NCBI RefSeq assembly: GCF_019084075.1 | Contig: NZ_JAHREN010000001.1 | Coordinates: 620,001-684,000, forward strand | Length of the DNA stretch: 64,000 nt | DNA from: Siccirubricoccus sp. G192 | Lineage (GTDB): Bacteria; Pseudomonadota; Alphaproteobacteria; Acetobacterales; Acetobacteraceae | Reading direction: 5' to 3' | Part shown: positions 17,385-26,651 of the stretch, in pieces | How the letters are laid out: each line of letters opens with the position of its first letter | Numbering within the stretch: the first letter of the stretch is position 1 | Notes under the pieces: generated by a model | What the model saw: the letters and a program-made list of their open reading frames with translations, nothing else | Databases searched by the model: none | Told to the model about the DNA's origin: nothing | Position numbers and translations under genes: made by a program

Positions 17385-17768
17385 TTACGCCGGATCGAAC
17401 AGGATGATCTCGGCCCCATCCTCCATGGCGATGCGGGCGCGCACCGCGAGGCCGATGGTCACCGCCTCGGGCGGCAGGCCCTCCACCCGGCTCATCATCC
17501 GCGGGCCCTCCGCCAATTCGACGATGGCGATGTTGCTGTTGCCCTCCCGCCCCCGGTTCACCGTGGTGGCATGGACGGTGCCGGCGCCGCTGGCCTCGAC
17601 CCAGTCGAGGTCGGTTTCGCCGGTGCCGGGCAGGGCGACCCGGGGATAGAAGACGTGCCGGCCGGTGGAGCGGCTGCGTTGCAGCATGAACCGCCCCTGC
17701 TTCAGGAAGGCGCGGAACTGCGCCTCCGGCCCGCCCGATGGCATCGGGTCCGGCGTGGTGTCGGCCAT
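17385..17768 (-). CDS. OB-fold (DUF35-like) acyl-CoA-associated protein without zinc-ribbon cysteines
   Basis: A 127-residue protein of the kind encoded next to thiolase-like lipid-transfer genes. An N-terminal helix (EAQFRAFLKQGRFMLQRS) is followed by RHVFYPRVALPGTG, where family members normally carry a Cys4 rubredoxin-like zinc ribbon. No cysteine is present here, so metal binding is lost. The OB-fold then reads GTVHATTVNR, NIAIVELAEGPRMMSRVEGL and VRARIAMEDGAEIILFDP. I chose the ATG at 17768 because homology begins near residue 15. With the next gene (17374) it probably forms a complex acting on an acyl-CoA; the pairing is known for Ltp2-ChsH2. Confidence 0.8.
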   Translation of the reverse strand: MADTTPDPMPSGGPEAQFRAFLKQGRFMLQRSRSTGRHVFYPRVALPGTGETDLDWVEASGAGTVHATTVNRGREGNSNIAIVELAEGPRMMSRVEGLPPEAVTIGLAVRARIAMEDGAEIILFDPA

Positions 17769-18136
17769 GCGGCGTCTCCTTCCCCGTCGGCTCTCGTCCG
17801 GGGAAGCCTGCCGGTGGCGGCGGGCGGGGGCAAGCCCGGTCCGCCTCAAGGCTGCGCGTGGGGCGGCGGGAAGGCTGGTCCTGTGGGGCGGCGAGGCCCG
17901 GTCGGGAGGTTATTTCCGCCCGCAGCCGAACAGGATTTCGGCCTCGGCCATAGCCGGGCCACCGGGGTTCCTGCCCTCCAGCTCCCGCCGGACTTCCTCG
18001 CGGACGATGCGGCGCAATGCTGCGGAGAGGGTGGTGCATCGCCCTCCGCAGCACGGGCCGTCATTCCCGCGGGGCTGGCTGCAATACCGTAAGCGCCAGC
18101 CTTCCCTCTTTCCCGCGAGCCGGCGCTCGCCCGATC
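17769..18136. other. Intergenic gap of about 370 bases; possible gene remnant
   Basis: No complete gene is convincing. On the minus strand a short frame ending at a TAA near 17911 reads LSAALRRIVREEVRRELEG and then MAEAEILFGCGRK, with mostly G/C third positions like the real genes around it. It lacks an ATG at a sensible distance. It could be the 3' end of a decayed gene or a tiny protein from a non-ATG start. The rest is featureless GC-rich sequence. Confidence 0.3.
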
Positions 18137-19666
18137 TCAGCCCGGTGCGTCGGGTGAGAGCAGCATGCAGCCGCCGCGGGCGCGCAGCCGCTCGCAGGCC
18201 GCCTGGGCGGCGGCTTGCGAAAGCCCGGTGACCCGTGCCCGATAGAGCGTGTTGCGGCCCTGCGGCAGCGGCAGCACCACCGCGCGGCTGCCCGCCCCGG
18301 TCGTGCCGCGGGCGGGATTGGCGGCGCTGCGGGCCAGGTTCTCGCTGGAGAAGGCGCCGACCTGCACACCCCAGGAGGTGCTGGCGCCGGTGCTGGCCAG
18401 GGCCGGGCGCAGCGCCGCCGGCAGCGGGTTGGCCTGGGCCGCGCTGATCAGACCGAGGCTGCCGGGCCGGGCAGCGGGCACCACTTGGCGCGAGACCGGC
18501 GGCGACAGGTTGGCGACCAGCATCGGCTGTGGGCGGGCCGGCGGCGGCGCCGTGAAGGCGAGGCGCGTCGGCACCGGCGGGCGCACCGCAACCGGCGCGG
18601 CGCTGGCGGCGCGCACCGGCGGCGCCAGGGTAGGCGCATGCGAAGGCATGGGCGCGGCCATCGCGACCGGGGCCGGCATGGGGGCCGGCGAGAAGGTTTC
18701 GGCCGCTGCGTGGCCATCGGCCTCGGCGATCCGGGCGGCGCCTTCCGGGGTCGAGCCGTCCGGGATCGGGTCCATCCGCACCACGCCGCCGTAGCCGCCA
18801 CCGCCCAGCGAGGCGAGCTGCACCGGTGCGGCCGAGGCCTGGTAGGCCGGCGAGGTGCTGCCATCCGGGATCGGGTCCATCCGGACCACCGGACCGGCCG
18901 GCAATTGGGCCAGTTGGATGCCGGGCTGCTGCGCGTCCCGCTGCTCCCTGAGCGCCAGCATGGTGGCGCTGTCCATGCGCCGGGGCCCGGCCGGGATTCG
19001 CACGGGAATCTCCGCCGCGGCGTAGATCTCCGGCGCCACGCGGCGATTCGGATGGTGGGCGATCACCTGCGGCCCGATGCGGGCGACGTAATTCCGCGTT
19101 TCGGTCGGCAGGCCGCGGTTGTTCCAGAGATAGTCCTCCAGCCGCCGCGGCCCCGCATTATAGGCGGCGAGGAAGGCCGGCGAGCCATAGAGGTCGTACA
19201 TCTGCCGGAGATAGGCGGTGCCGGCCATGATGCTGTCATAGGGGTGGTAGGGGTCGTCGCCGAGCCCGTGGCGCGAGCGCAGCTCGGCATAGGTGCCGGG
19301 CATCACCTGCATCAGCCCCATGGCACCGACCGGGCTGGTGGCGCCGGCGCGGCCGCCGGATTCCTGGCGCATCACCTCGCGGATCCAGCGCTCCGGCACG
19401 TCGAATCGGCGGCTGGCCTCGCGGATCCAGGGGCCCCAGGGGTCGTGGGAGGGACCGGGCGGATCGTAGCTGGCCGGCCGCGCATAGCCACCGGAGGCCG
19501 AGCCTGAGGCATGGGTCGATGGCTGCCGGTTGCCCTGGCCGCAAGCCGCGAGCAGCGCGAGCAGCGCGAGCGCAGTGACCGGCTGCATCCCTGGTGCCGC
19601 CATGCCGCGAGGCAAACGGCGGCGATCACGCATGGCCTGCGCAGAGTCTGGTGTCCCCTTGGGCAT
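18137..19666 (-). CDS. Lytic transglycosylase lipoprotein with C-terminal SPOR domain
   Basis: A 509-residue cell-wall enzyme. A signal region ends in the lipobox LLAAC (MQPVTALALLALLAACGQG), so it is probably an outer-membrane lipoprotein. The SLT domain follows: WIREVMRQESGGRAG with the catalytic Glu, SPVGAMGLMQVMPGTY, and AYLRQMYDLYGSPAFLAAYNAGP. It would cleave glycan strands with anhydro-ring formation. A Pro/Ala-rich linker contains the motif VVRMDPIPDGST twice. The C-terminus (SWGVQVGAFSSENLARSAA ... YRARVTGLSQAAAQAACERL) is a SPOR domain binding denuded septal peptidoglycan. I start at ATG 19666 because GGAG precedes it by nine bases; ATGs at 19633, 19603 and 19588 are alternatives. 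Confidence 0.88.
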   Translation of the reverse strand: MPKGTPDSAQAMRDRRRLPRGMAAPGMQPVTALALLALLAACGQGNRQPSTHASGSASGGYARPASYDPPGPSHDPWGPWIREASRRFDVPERWIREVMRQESGGRAGATSPVGAMGLMQVMPGTYAELRSRHGLGDDPYHPYDSIMAGTAYLRQMYDLYGSPAFLAAYNAGPRRLEDYLWNNRGLPTETRNYVARIGPQVIAHHPNRRVAPEIYAAAEIPVRIPAGPRRMDSATMLALREQRDAQQPGIQLAQLPAGPVVRMDPIPDGSTSPAYQASAAPVQLASLGGGGYGGVVRMDPIPDGSTPEGAARIAEADGHAAAETFSPAPMPAPVAMAAPMPSHAPTLAPPVRAASAAPVAVRPPVPTRLAFTAPPPARPQPMLVANLSPPVSRQVVPAARPGSLGLISAAQANPLPAALRPALASTGASTSWGVQVGAFSSENLARSAANPARGTTGAGSRAVVLPLPQGRNTLYRARVTGLSQAAAQAACERLRARGGCMLLSPDAPG

Positions 19667-19842
19667 CCCCAATCGCTCCGGGTCTGGGACTACCGGGTTC
19701 CCGAAGCCTGCCCCCCCTTGTGGATGCCTGCCGTCCCCACGGTAGACACCCCAGGCTTGCCCCGAAGACCTGGCGGACGCGTTACGTCCTGAGGCAGATA
19801 GCCCTACACGCTGGTCATGGGGCAAGGCAAGACCGACTTGCG

Positions 19843-19860
19843 GTCGCAATATTTTGCGAC
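19843..19860. promoter_or_regulatory. AT-rich perfect palindrome, operator-like
   Basis: GTCGCAA-TATT-TTGCGAC, a perfect 7-bp inverted repeat with an AT-rich centre, stands out from GC-rich surroundings. It lies in the divergent gap about 97 bases before the glycine-zipper lipoprotein start and about 177 bases before the transglycosylase start. A repressor or activator site is plausible; the regulator is unknown. Confidence 0.4.
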
Positions 19861-19956
19861 AATCGATCCTTGCCTGTTGCAACACCGCCACGAGAGGACA
19901 GACCAGGACCGTTCCTGCTATGGCTCGCCCCGTCGTTTTTTAACCGGGGACCACCC

Positions 19957-20517
19957 ATGCCGCCTTTGTCTTTCGCGCATAGATCGCCTCGCCTGGCCGG
20001 TATCGCGGCCCTGGCGCTGGCCCTTGGGGCCGGGCTGGCCGGCTGCGCGCCGACCAATACCAACACCACCTACACCGCGGGCGGTATCGGCGTCGCCACG
20101 CAGGTGCGCTACGGCACCATCATCGGCATGCGCCCGGTGGCGATCTCCGGCAGCCAGAGCGGGCTCGGTGCGGGGGTGGGCGGGGTTTCCGGCGCCGTGC
20201 TGGGCAGCACCGTCGGCGGCGACTGGCGGGCCCGGACGGCCATGACCGTAGTGGGCGGCCTGGTCGGCGCCGGCGCCGGCGCGCTGATCGAGAACAGCGC
20301 CACCTCGGGCCAGGCGGTCGAGTTCACCATCCGCCCGGATGGCGGCGGGCCGGATTTCAGCGTGGTGCAGAGCAACGAGCTCGCCCTGCAGGTGGGCGAG
20401 CCGGTGGCGGTCTCCTTCGGCGACCGCGTCCGCCTCGCCCGCGCCACCCGGGAGCCGGGCCCGGGGCCCCAGGGCTATGCGCCCGGCTACGGGATGCCGG
20501 CGGCCGGCAAGAAATAG
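19957..20517 (+). CDS. SlyB-like glycine-zipper outer-membrane lipoprotein
   Basis: A 186-residue lipoprotein. The signal ends in the lipobox LAGC with the acylated cysteine at position 30 (LALGAGLAGC). The mature part begins NTNTTYTAGGIG, then VRYGTIIGMRPVAI, as in the SlyB/PcP family. A glycine-zipper segment, SGLGAGVGGVSGAVLGST plus VVGGLVGAGAGALIE (about residues 66-108), could span or pack against the outer membrane. The C-terminal beta domain (AVEFTIRPDGGGPDFSVVQ, GEPVAVSFGDRVRLAR) is also family-like. It would sit in the outer-membrane inner leaflet and stabilise the envelope. The TAG stop abuts repeat copy 2. GGGGA precedes the ATG. Confidence 0.85.
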   Translation: MPPLSFAHRSPRLAGIAALALALGAGLAGCAPTNTNTTYTAGGIGVATQVRYGTIIGMRPVAISGSQSGLGAGVGGVSGAVLGSTVGGDWRARTAMTVVGGLVGAGAGALIENSATSGQAVEFTIRPDGGGPDFSVVQSNELALQVGEPVAVSFGDRVRLARATREPGPGPQGYAPGYGMPAAGKK

Positions 20518-20575
20518 AGCAGATCGCGGACGGACGTGAACGTCCGGGAGCGTGAATCTGCTCTACAAGAACAAA
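20517..20575 (-). repeat. 3'-end palindromic element, copy 2
   Basis: Starts at the last base of the lipoprotein TAG stop. It reads GAGCAGATCGC, the stem GGACGTGAACGTCC, GGGAGCGTGAATCTGCTC, then TACAAGAACAAA. The terminal 10-bp arms GAGCAGATCG and GTGAATCTGCTC co-vary with copy 1 (G to A on one side, C to T on the other), which supports a selected stem. Confidence 0.85.
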
Positions 20576-20577
20576 CC

Positions 20578-20621
20578 GCTACGGCGGGTGGCGTTCATTC
20601 CTGAACGCCATCCGCCGTAGC
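20578..20621. terminator. Strong 20-bp hairpin after the lipoprotein gene
   Basis: The left arm 20578-20597 starts GCTACGGCGG, the loop is TTCC, and the right arm 20602-20621 ends CCGTAGC. One G-T wobble occurs in 20 pairs. It occupies the same place relative to the palindromic element as the 17-bp hairpin at 3502-3542, but its sequence is unrelated. It probably ends or protects the transcript. Confidence 0.7.
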
Positions 20622-20672
20622 CGCGGCCCGCCCCGCTGGCGGCGGCTGGGGTGGCGCGGTATAGGCGCCGCC

Positions 20673-21525
20673 ATGCTCGTGCCACCCATCATGCCGCCGG
20701 CGGCCACCGCCCGATATCTCGTCGATGCCGCCAACCCGCGCCGGCGGGAGCGGGCGCTGGAGGATCTCGCCACCGGCTTCAGCCGCTGGCGCCTGCCCGC
20801 GGCGCTCGCCCGGCTCGATATCCGCAACCGCTACCGCGGCTCGGTGCTAGGCCCCTTCTGGCTGTCGCTCTCCACCGCCATCATGGTGGTGGCGCTCGGC
20901 CTGCTCTATTCCGCGCTGTTCAAGCTGCCGCTGGCCGATTACCTGCCCTTCCTGGCGGTCAGCCTCATCATCTGGGGCATGATCTCGCAGATCGTGAGCG
21001 ATGCCTGCACCAGCCTGATCTCGTCGGAGGGCATCATCCGCCAGGTGCCGCTGCCCTATACGGTGCATGCGCTGCGCTGCGTCTTCCGCAACGCCGTCAT
21101 CGCCGCGCACAGCCTGCCGCTGATCCTGGTGATCTTTCTCATCTTCGGCCATATGCCGGGGCCGGAGGCGCTGCTGGCGCTGCCCGGCCTCGCGCTGCTC
21201 GCGGTGAATGCCTTCGCGATCGCGCTGTTCCTCGGCATGCTCTGCGCCCGGTTCCGCGACATCCCGCCGATCGTCGCCAATGTGGTGCAGCTCGCCTTCT
21301 TCATGTCGCCGGTGATCTGGAAGCCGGGAATTGCTGGGCGCGCGGGCGCGATGGCTGCCGCTCAATCCCTTCTACACCATCATGGAGACCATCCGCGGGC
21401 CGCTGATCGAGGGCGGCGCGTCGCCGCTGGTCTGGCTCTCGGCCATCGTCTTCACCCTGTTCACCTGCGCCGCGGCCTTCGCCTTCTTCGTCCGCTTCCG
21501 CGGCCGCATCGCCTTTTGGGTCTGA
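20673..21525 (+). CDS. Polysaccharide ABC exporter permease (ABC-2 type), frameshifted
   Basis: Integral-membrane half of a capsule or O-antigen exporter (KpsM/Wzm class). The N-terminus RLDIRNRYRGSVLGPFWLSLS is the family signature. Hydrophobic segments run through IMVVALGLLYSALF, YLPFLAVSLIIWGMI, LPLILVIFLIF and VVQLAFFMSPVIWKP. After VIWKP the frame breaks: the expected continuation (ELLGAR, WLPLNPFYTIMETIRGPL, AAFAFFVRFRGRIAFWV, stop at 21525) is in the next frame. Removing one G from the GGG at 21326-21328 restores a full gene, so this is either a sequencing artefact or a disabling mutation. The ATPase gene begins 4 bases after the restored stop. Confidence 0.85.
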
Positions 21526-21529
21526 GCCG

Positions 21530-22254
<725 letters not shown>

Positions 22255-22258
<4 letters not shown>

Positions 22259-24867
22259 GCGAGCGCCCGCGGCCGGAATTCTGCATCGTCGATCCCTCGC
22301 TGAAGGATTTCGTCGGCCACCACTTCGCCTATGACCAGGCGGTGGCCGAGGCGGCGGAGGCGGCCGGCTTCCGGGCCAGGGTGCTGGCGCACCAAGCGGT
22401 GACGGAGGCGGTGGCCGGCGCCATCCCCGTGCGGCGCTGCTTCCGGCGCGACATCTGGGGCCGCCACCCGCTCGCGGCGCGGCTGCCCGGCCTGCCTGGC
22501 CGCATCCTCGACCTGCTGGCCTGCAACCGCGACTTCCGGCAGGACCTGGAAGCCGGGATCGGGCCGCAAGGGCTGCCGCCGGGCTCCATCCTCTTCGGCC
22601 ACATGATCACCGCCAAGCACCTGCTGGGCTGGGCCGGCTTCCTGCGCGGCCTGCCGGCCGGCAGCGACCTCAGCGTCATCCTGCTGCTGCGCTACCAGGC
22701 GGAATTCTACGAGAACCGCCTGGCCGCCCGCGCCTTTCGGAGGCTGGAGGGCGAAGTGGCGGCGGGGCGGCGGCTGCGGCTGGCGACGGACAGCGCCCGG
22801 CTGGCGGCGCAGCTCGGCCGGCTGACCAGCCTGCCGGTCGAGGTCTTCCCCATCCCGCATCCGCCGGGCCCCGCCACGGCACGGCCGCCGGACAGCGCCG
22901 CGCCGCTGCGCTTCGCCAGCCTCGGCAATGCGCGGGACGAGAAGGGCTTCCTGGAGATCCTGGAGGCGATCGGGCTGTTGCAGGCGGAACCGGCACCCGC
23001 CGGGCTGGAATTCGTGCTCCAGGCGAATGACGCCGCGCCCGATGTGGCGCGCGCCATCGAGACCTTCGCCGCCACCGCCCCGCCCGGCGTCACGCTGCTG
23101 CACCAGGCGCTGGACGCGGCGGACTACGAGGCGCAACTCCTGGCCGCCGATGTGGTGCTGGTGCCCTATTGGCGCAGCATCTACGAGGCGCGCACCTCCG
23201 GCGTCTTCCTGGAGGCGGTGGCCGCCGGCAAGCCGGTGATCGCCACCGCCGATACCTGGATGAGCGACGAGCTGGCACGGCATGGCGCCGGCGTGCTGGT
23301 CGAGGATCGCGACCCGGCGCTGCTGGCCGCCGCCATCCGCCTCGCGGCGCGGGACTATCCGCGGCTGGCGGCGGCCGCGGCGGCGGGGCGGGCGGAATGC
23401 CTGGCGCGACACAGCGGCGCGGCGCTGATCCGCCAGGCCATGGCGCCGCCGGCGCCAGGCCCCGCGGCACACGCCACCCCGCCGCGCCGCATCGCCATGT
23501 TCTATCCCTGGCCGGATTTCCTGGAAGGCCGGGGCGGGGCCAGCCTGCGCTGCAACCTGGTGCTGGATGCGATCGCGCCCGAGGTGGCGGCGGTCAGGGT
23601 GCTGCAATCCGGCCGGGAGCCGCCGCGGCAGCGCGGCAATGTCCTGGTGGAATCGGCGCCGCTGCGGGTGCGGCAGGAACTGCAGCGCCGGGCCTTCCGC
23701 CTGGCCCTGCGGCCGCTGGTCGGGCGCGCCGGCTGGGGCCAGGAACTGCTGCTCTGGTATCATCTGGAACGGCTGGCCGACCGAGGCTTCCGCCGCCGGG
23801 TGCGGGAGATGGTGCGCTGGGCCGATGTGGTGCTGCTGGAATACAGCTTCTGGGGCCGCATCGTGCAGGCCGCCTGCCGCGCCCAGGGCAAGCCCTGCAT
23901 CCTCACCGACCATGATGTCCTGGCCGAGCAGGTCACTGCCTCCGCCCTGCTGCGGTGGGCCACGGCGGCGCTGGAGACGGCAGCGATGCGGCGGGCGGAC
24001 CACGCGGTCTGCGTCGCCCCGGGCGACGCGGCGCATTTCCGGGCGCAGGGGGTGGCCACCAGCGTGATCGCCAACCCGGTGGACCTGGCCCGGGCCGGGC
24101 TGGTGCTGCCGGGCGATGCGGCGGCGCTGCTGCGGGAGCTCTATGGCATCCGGCTGCCGGCGGGGCCCTTCGCGCTTTTCGTGGGCAGCCATTTCCGGCC
24201 GAACCTGGAGGCGGTGGAGCGGATCCGCGACCTCGCCCGGGCGGTGCCGGAGGCCGGCTTCGTCATCGCCGGCGGCTGCGCCCCGCCGGGCCGCCTGGGC
24301 AACCTCCTGGCGCTGGGCAAGGTGGACCAGGCGGTGCTCGGGCTATTGTACCAATTGGCGGGGCTGGTGCTGATCCCGGTGCCCTCGGGCACGGGCAGTT
24401 CGCTCAAGACCGTGGAGGCGCTGGGGGCGGGCAAGCCGGTGCTCGGCACCAGCATCGCCTTCCGGGGCCTGGCGGTGACGCCCGGCGAGGATTGCCTGGT
24501 GGAGGACGACCCGGCCCGCTACCCGGCGGTGCTGCGAGCGCTGCTGGCCGATCCGGCGCGGCGCGCGGCGCTCGGCGCCGCGGGGCGGCGGCTGGCGGAG
24601 GACTACGACCACCGCCACATCTTCGCCGCCTACCGGCCGCTGCTCGGCCTGCCACCGGCCGATCTGGCGGCGGAGAGCGCGGCGATGGCGGCGGGACGGC
24701 GGCGACGGGAGGCGGAGGCCCTGGTGGAACTGGCGCAGCGGGCAATCGCCATCGGCCGGACCGATCTGGCGCGGGACCTGCTCGCGGCCGTCCCGCCGCA
24801 GTCCTGGCCGGAGCCCCGGCCCCGGCTGGCCGGCGGCAGCCTGGAGCGGCAGCCCTCGCTGGCCTGA
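22255..24867 (+). CDS. Two-domain glycosyltransferase (tandem GT4-like)
   Basis: An 870-residue protein with two GT-B glycosyltransferase units. The first (about 1-400) starts CIVDPSLKDFVGHHFAYDQ, has ARTSGVFLEAVAAGKPVIATA as its nucleotide-sugar region, and ends with a helical segment. The second starts near residue 410 (IAMFYPWPDFLEGRGGAS) and contains FALFVGSHFRPNLEAV, VLIPVPSGTGSSLKTVEALGAGKPV and a C-terminal EDYDHRHIFAAYRPLL. No signal or TM segment is seen, so it is cytoplasmic, building the glycan exported by the ABC pair. The start is a TTG overlapping the ATPase stop; I see no better start in frame. Two sugars could be added by one polypeptide; linkage is unknown. Confidence 0.85.
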
Positions 24868-24927
24868 CGGCTGAAGTCCGCAAGGTGCCGCAGGCACGCC
24901 TCTGGCGTATCGGCCGGTCCGCTGGCG

Positions 24928-25398
24928 TCAGTCCCGGGGCTCGGCCTGGCGCCTTGTGAAGACATAGTCCTCCTGGCCTGTTCCAGCCAGGTTTTGCAGA
25001 TCCTGGACGCAATCGGCCAGGGCGGCGACGGCTTCGGAGAGGGCGGCGCGAAGGCCAGGCGCCTCGGGGTGCGGCGGCAGTTCCTCGGTGAGCCGCTGCA
25101 CCGTGATCGAGCCACCCTCGTAGCCCATCCACCAGTGCCAATACGGCCGGCCGTCACCGGGGCCGTGGACCGCCCAGGCCCGCGGGTCCTCGAGCGAGCT
25201 GAGGACGGCCGCGACCTCGTCGAGGAGGGCGCCGCCAGGATTCCTCCACAGGATCCGGAGCAGGAACTCCTTGATCCCCTCTATCCCTTCGACGACGCCG
25301 GCCATGGATGGCGAACCCTGCAGGGTCACCACGAAGCGGCCCCCTGCTTCCGGTGCCGCCTCGCTGCGCGCCGCTTCCGACTGGGACATGCTGGTCAC
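24928..25398 (-). CDS. Hypothetical protein, 156 residues
   Basis: I do not recognise this protein. It has a disordered N-terminus (MSQSEAARSEAAPEAGG), then an alpha/beta region with VVTLQGSPSMAGVVEGIEGIKEFLLRIL, a Trp-rich strand segment RPYWHWWMGYEGGSITVQ, and C-terminal helices (RAALSEAVAALADCVQDLQN). The length and Trp cluster suggest a small soluble domain. A GTG at 25398 has GGGAG just upstream; an ATG at 25389 is the alternative start. It lies 39 bases after the HU gene on the same strand and may share its transcript. Confidence 0.6.
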   Translation of the reverse strand: MTSMSQSEAARSEAAPEAGGRFVVTLQGSPSMAGVVEGIEGIKEFLLRILWRNPGGALLDEVAAVLSSLEDPRAWAVHGPGDGRPYWHWWMGYEGGSITVQRLTEELPPHPEAPGLRAALSEAVAALADCVQDLQNLAGTGQEDYVFTRRQAEPRD

Positions 25399-25437
25399 CG
25401 TTCTCCCTTCGCAGGGCTGCGCTGCGCGTCGCGGTGG

Positions 25438-25716
25438 TCAGCCAGGGTTGAGGCGGTCCTTGAGAGCCTTGGCGGGAGAGAATTTGGCCGCCTTGGAGGC
25501 CGCGATCTGAATCGTCTGGCCGGTCTGCGGGTTGCGGCCTTCGCGCGCGGCGCGCTCGGCGACACTGAAAATGCCGAAGCCGTTCAGGCGCACCTCCTTG
25601 CCCGCGGCAACCTCGTCGGCAATCCCGCCAAGCACGGCTTCGACCGCCCTGCCCGCATCGGCCTTCGTCATTCCGGTTGCCCTGGCCACATGATCGATGA
25701 GGTCGCTTTGGTTCAC
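25438..25716 (-). CDS. HU-family histone-like DNA-binding protein
   Basis: A 92-residue nucleoid protein that bends DNA as a dimer. It starts with a GTG at 25716 (NQSDLIDHVARATGMTKADA), with GGGAGAG eight bases upstream. The dimer core ends with VRLNGFGIFSV. The DNA-intercalating arm carries GRNPQTGQTI, with the proline that inserts into the minor groove, followed by the usual C-terminal AAKFSPAKALKDRLN. The length and every landmark match HU; IHF is less likely because the RNPxTG arm is the HU form. It is divergent from the class II aldolase gene. Confidence 0.93.
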   Translation of the reverse strand: MNQSDLIDHVARATGMTKADAGRAVEAVLGGIADEVAAGKEVRLNGFGIFSVAERAAREGRNPQTGQTIQIAASKAAKFSPAKALKDRLNPG

Positions 25717-25890
25717 AGCCTTGCTCTCCCTGGTTGAAGCGGCGGATTGGCTACAACCGGACAAGGGCCTGGGCAAGCGGATTGTGGACCGCGTTTCCGC
25801 CCTCGGCGCCTCGGCATCCGTCGTCGGAAGCGGATTGCGCGCGGCACAGGTGCGGTGCAGCATCCCGCCCTCATCGCGGAGAGCAGCGCC

Positions 25891-26646
25891 ATGGACGGCA
25901 ATTCCGAACCCCGGTACCGCGTGAACGAGTACACCCCCGATCCCGGCATCGCCTTCGACCGCAGCATGGGCGAAACCTATGTGAAGTATGCCCGCATGAT
26001 GACGGCGCGCGGCTATGTGCAGTCCACCCTGGGGGGCATGGCGATCCGCGTGGCGCATCCCGGATACGAGCACGGCATCTGCTACGCCAAGCCGCAGGGG
26101 GTCAGCCTCGAGGAGGTGGAGGCCGCGGACCTGGTGATCACCGACATCCCCTATGGCCGCATCCTGCATGGCGAGCGCGCGACGACGGTCGGCCATCAGA
26201 TGAACCGCGAGATCCTGCGGCTGCGCCCGGATGTGAACTGCGTCATCCACCTGCACCACGACGAGACGATCGCCTTCCTCGCCGCCGGGTTCCAGGAGAT
26301 CCGCAGCACCTCGCTCACCTTCAGCTACCTGATGCAGAAGCCGGCCGCCTACCTGCCGGCCAGCCTGAATGTCGAGGAGGATGTCGGGCCGATCAAGGAC
26401 TTCATCCAGGACACCAACTGCATCATCATGCGCCGCCACGGCTTCACGGTGCTCGGCCGCAGCGTCAGCGAGGCGTATCACCGCACCAATGTCCTGGTGA
26501 GCGAGGTGAAGCGGAACATCATCGCCGAAACCCTCGCGGCCGGGCGCGGCACCACGCCCGAATACCTGTCGCCGGAGGACATGGCCTGGATGATGGCGCG
26601 CGGCGATGCCGTGGTCTACCCGACCCTGCTGAAGCGGCGGGGCTGA
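25891..26646 (+). CDS. Class II aldolase/adducin family protein
   Basis: A 251-residue zinc-dependent class II aldolase-type protein (L-fuculose-phosphate aldolase fold). The metal-site histidines are in CVIHLHHDE (H120, H122) with a later IMRRHGFTVLG. The N-terminus shows MTARGYVQSTLGGMAIR, which corresponds to the usual G-x-S-G-N substrate loop but is altered. The ATG at 25891 has GGAGAG upstream. The TctC receptor gene follows after 5 bases. Such pairs suggest uptake and cleavage or decarboxylation of a hydroxy-carboxylate. The true reaction could be aldol cleavage, epimerisation or decarboxylation. Confidence 0.82.
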   Translation: MDGNSEPRYRVNEYTPDPGIAFDRSMGETYVKYARMMTARGYVQSTLGGMAIRVAHPGYEHGICYAKPQGVSLEEVEAADLVITDIPYGRILHGERATTVGHQMNREILRLRPDVNCVIHLHHDETIAFLAAGFQEIRSTSLTFSYLMQKPAAYLPASLNVEEDVGPIKDFIQDTNCIIMRRHGFTVLGRSVSEAYHRTNVLVSEVKRNIIAETLAAGRGTTPEYLSPEDMAWMMARGDAVVYPTLLKRRG

Positions 26647-26651
26647 AGATC

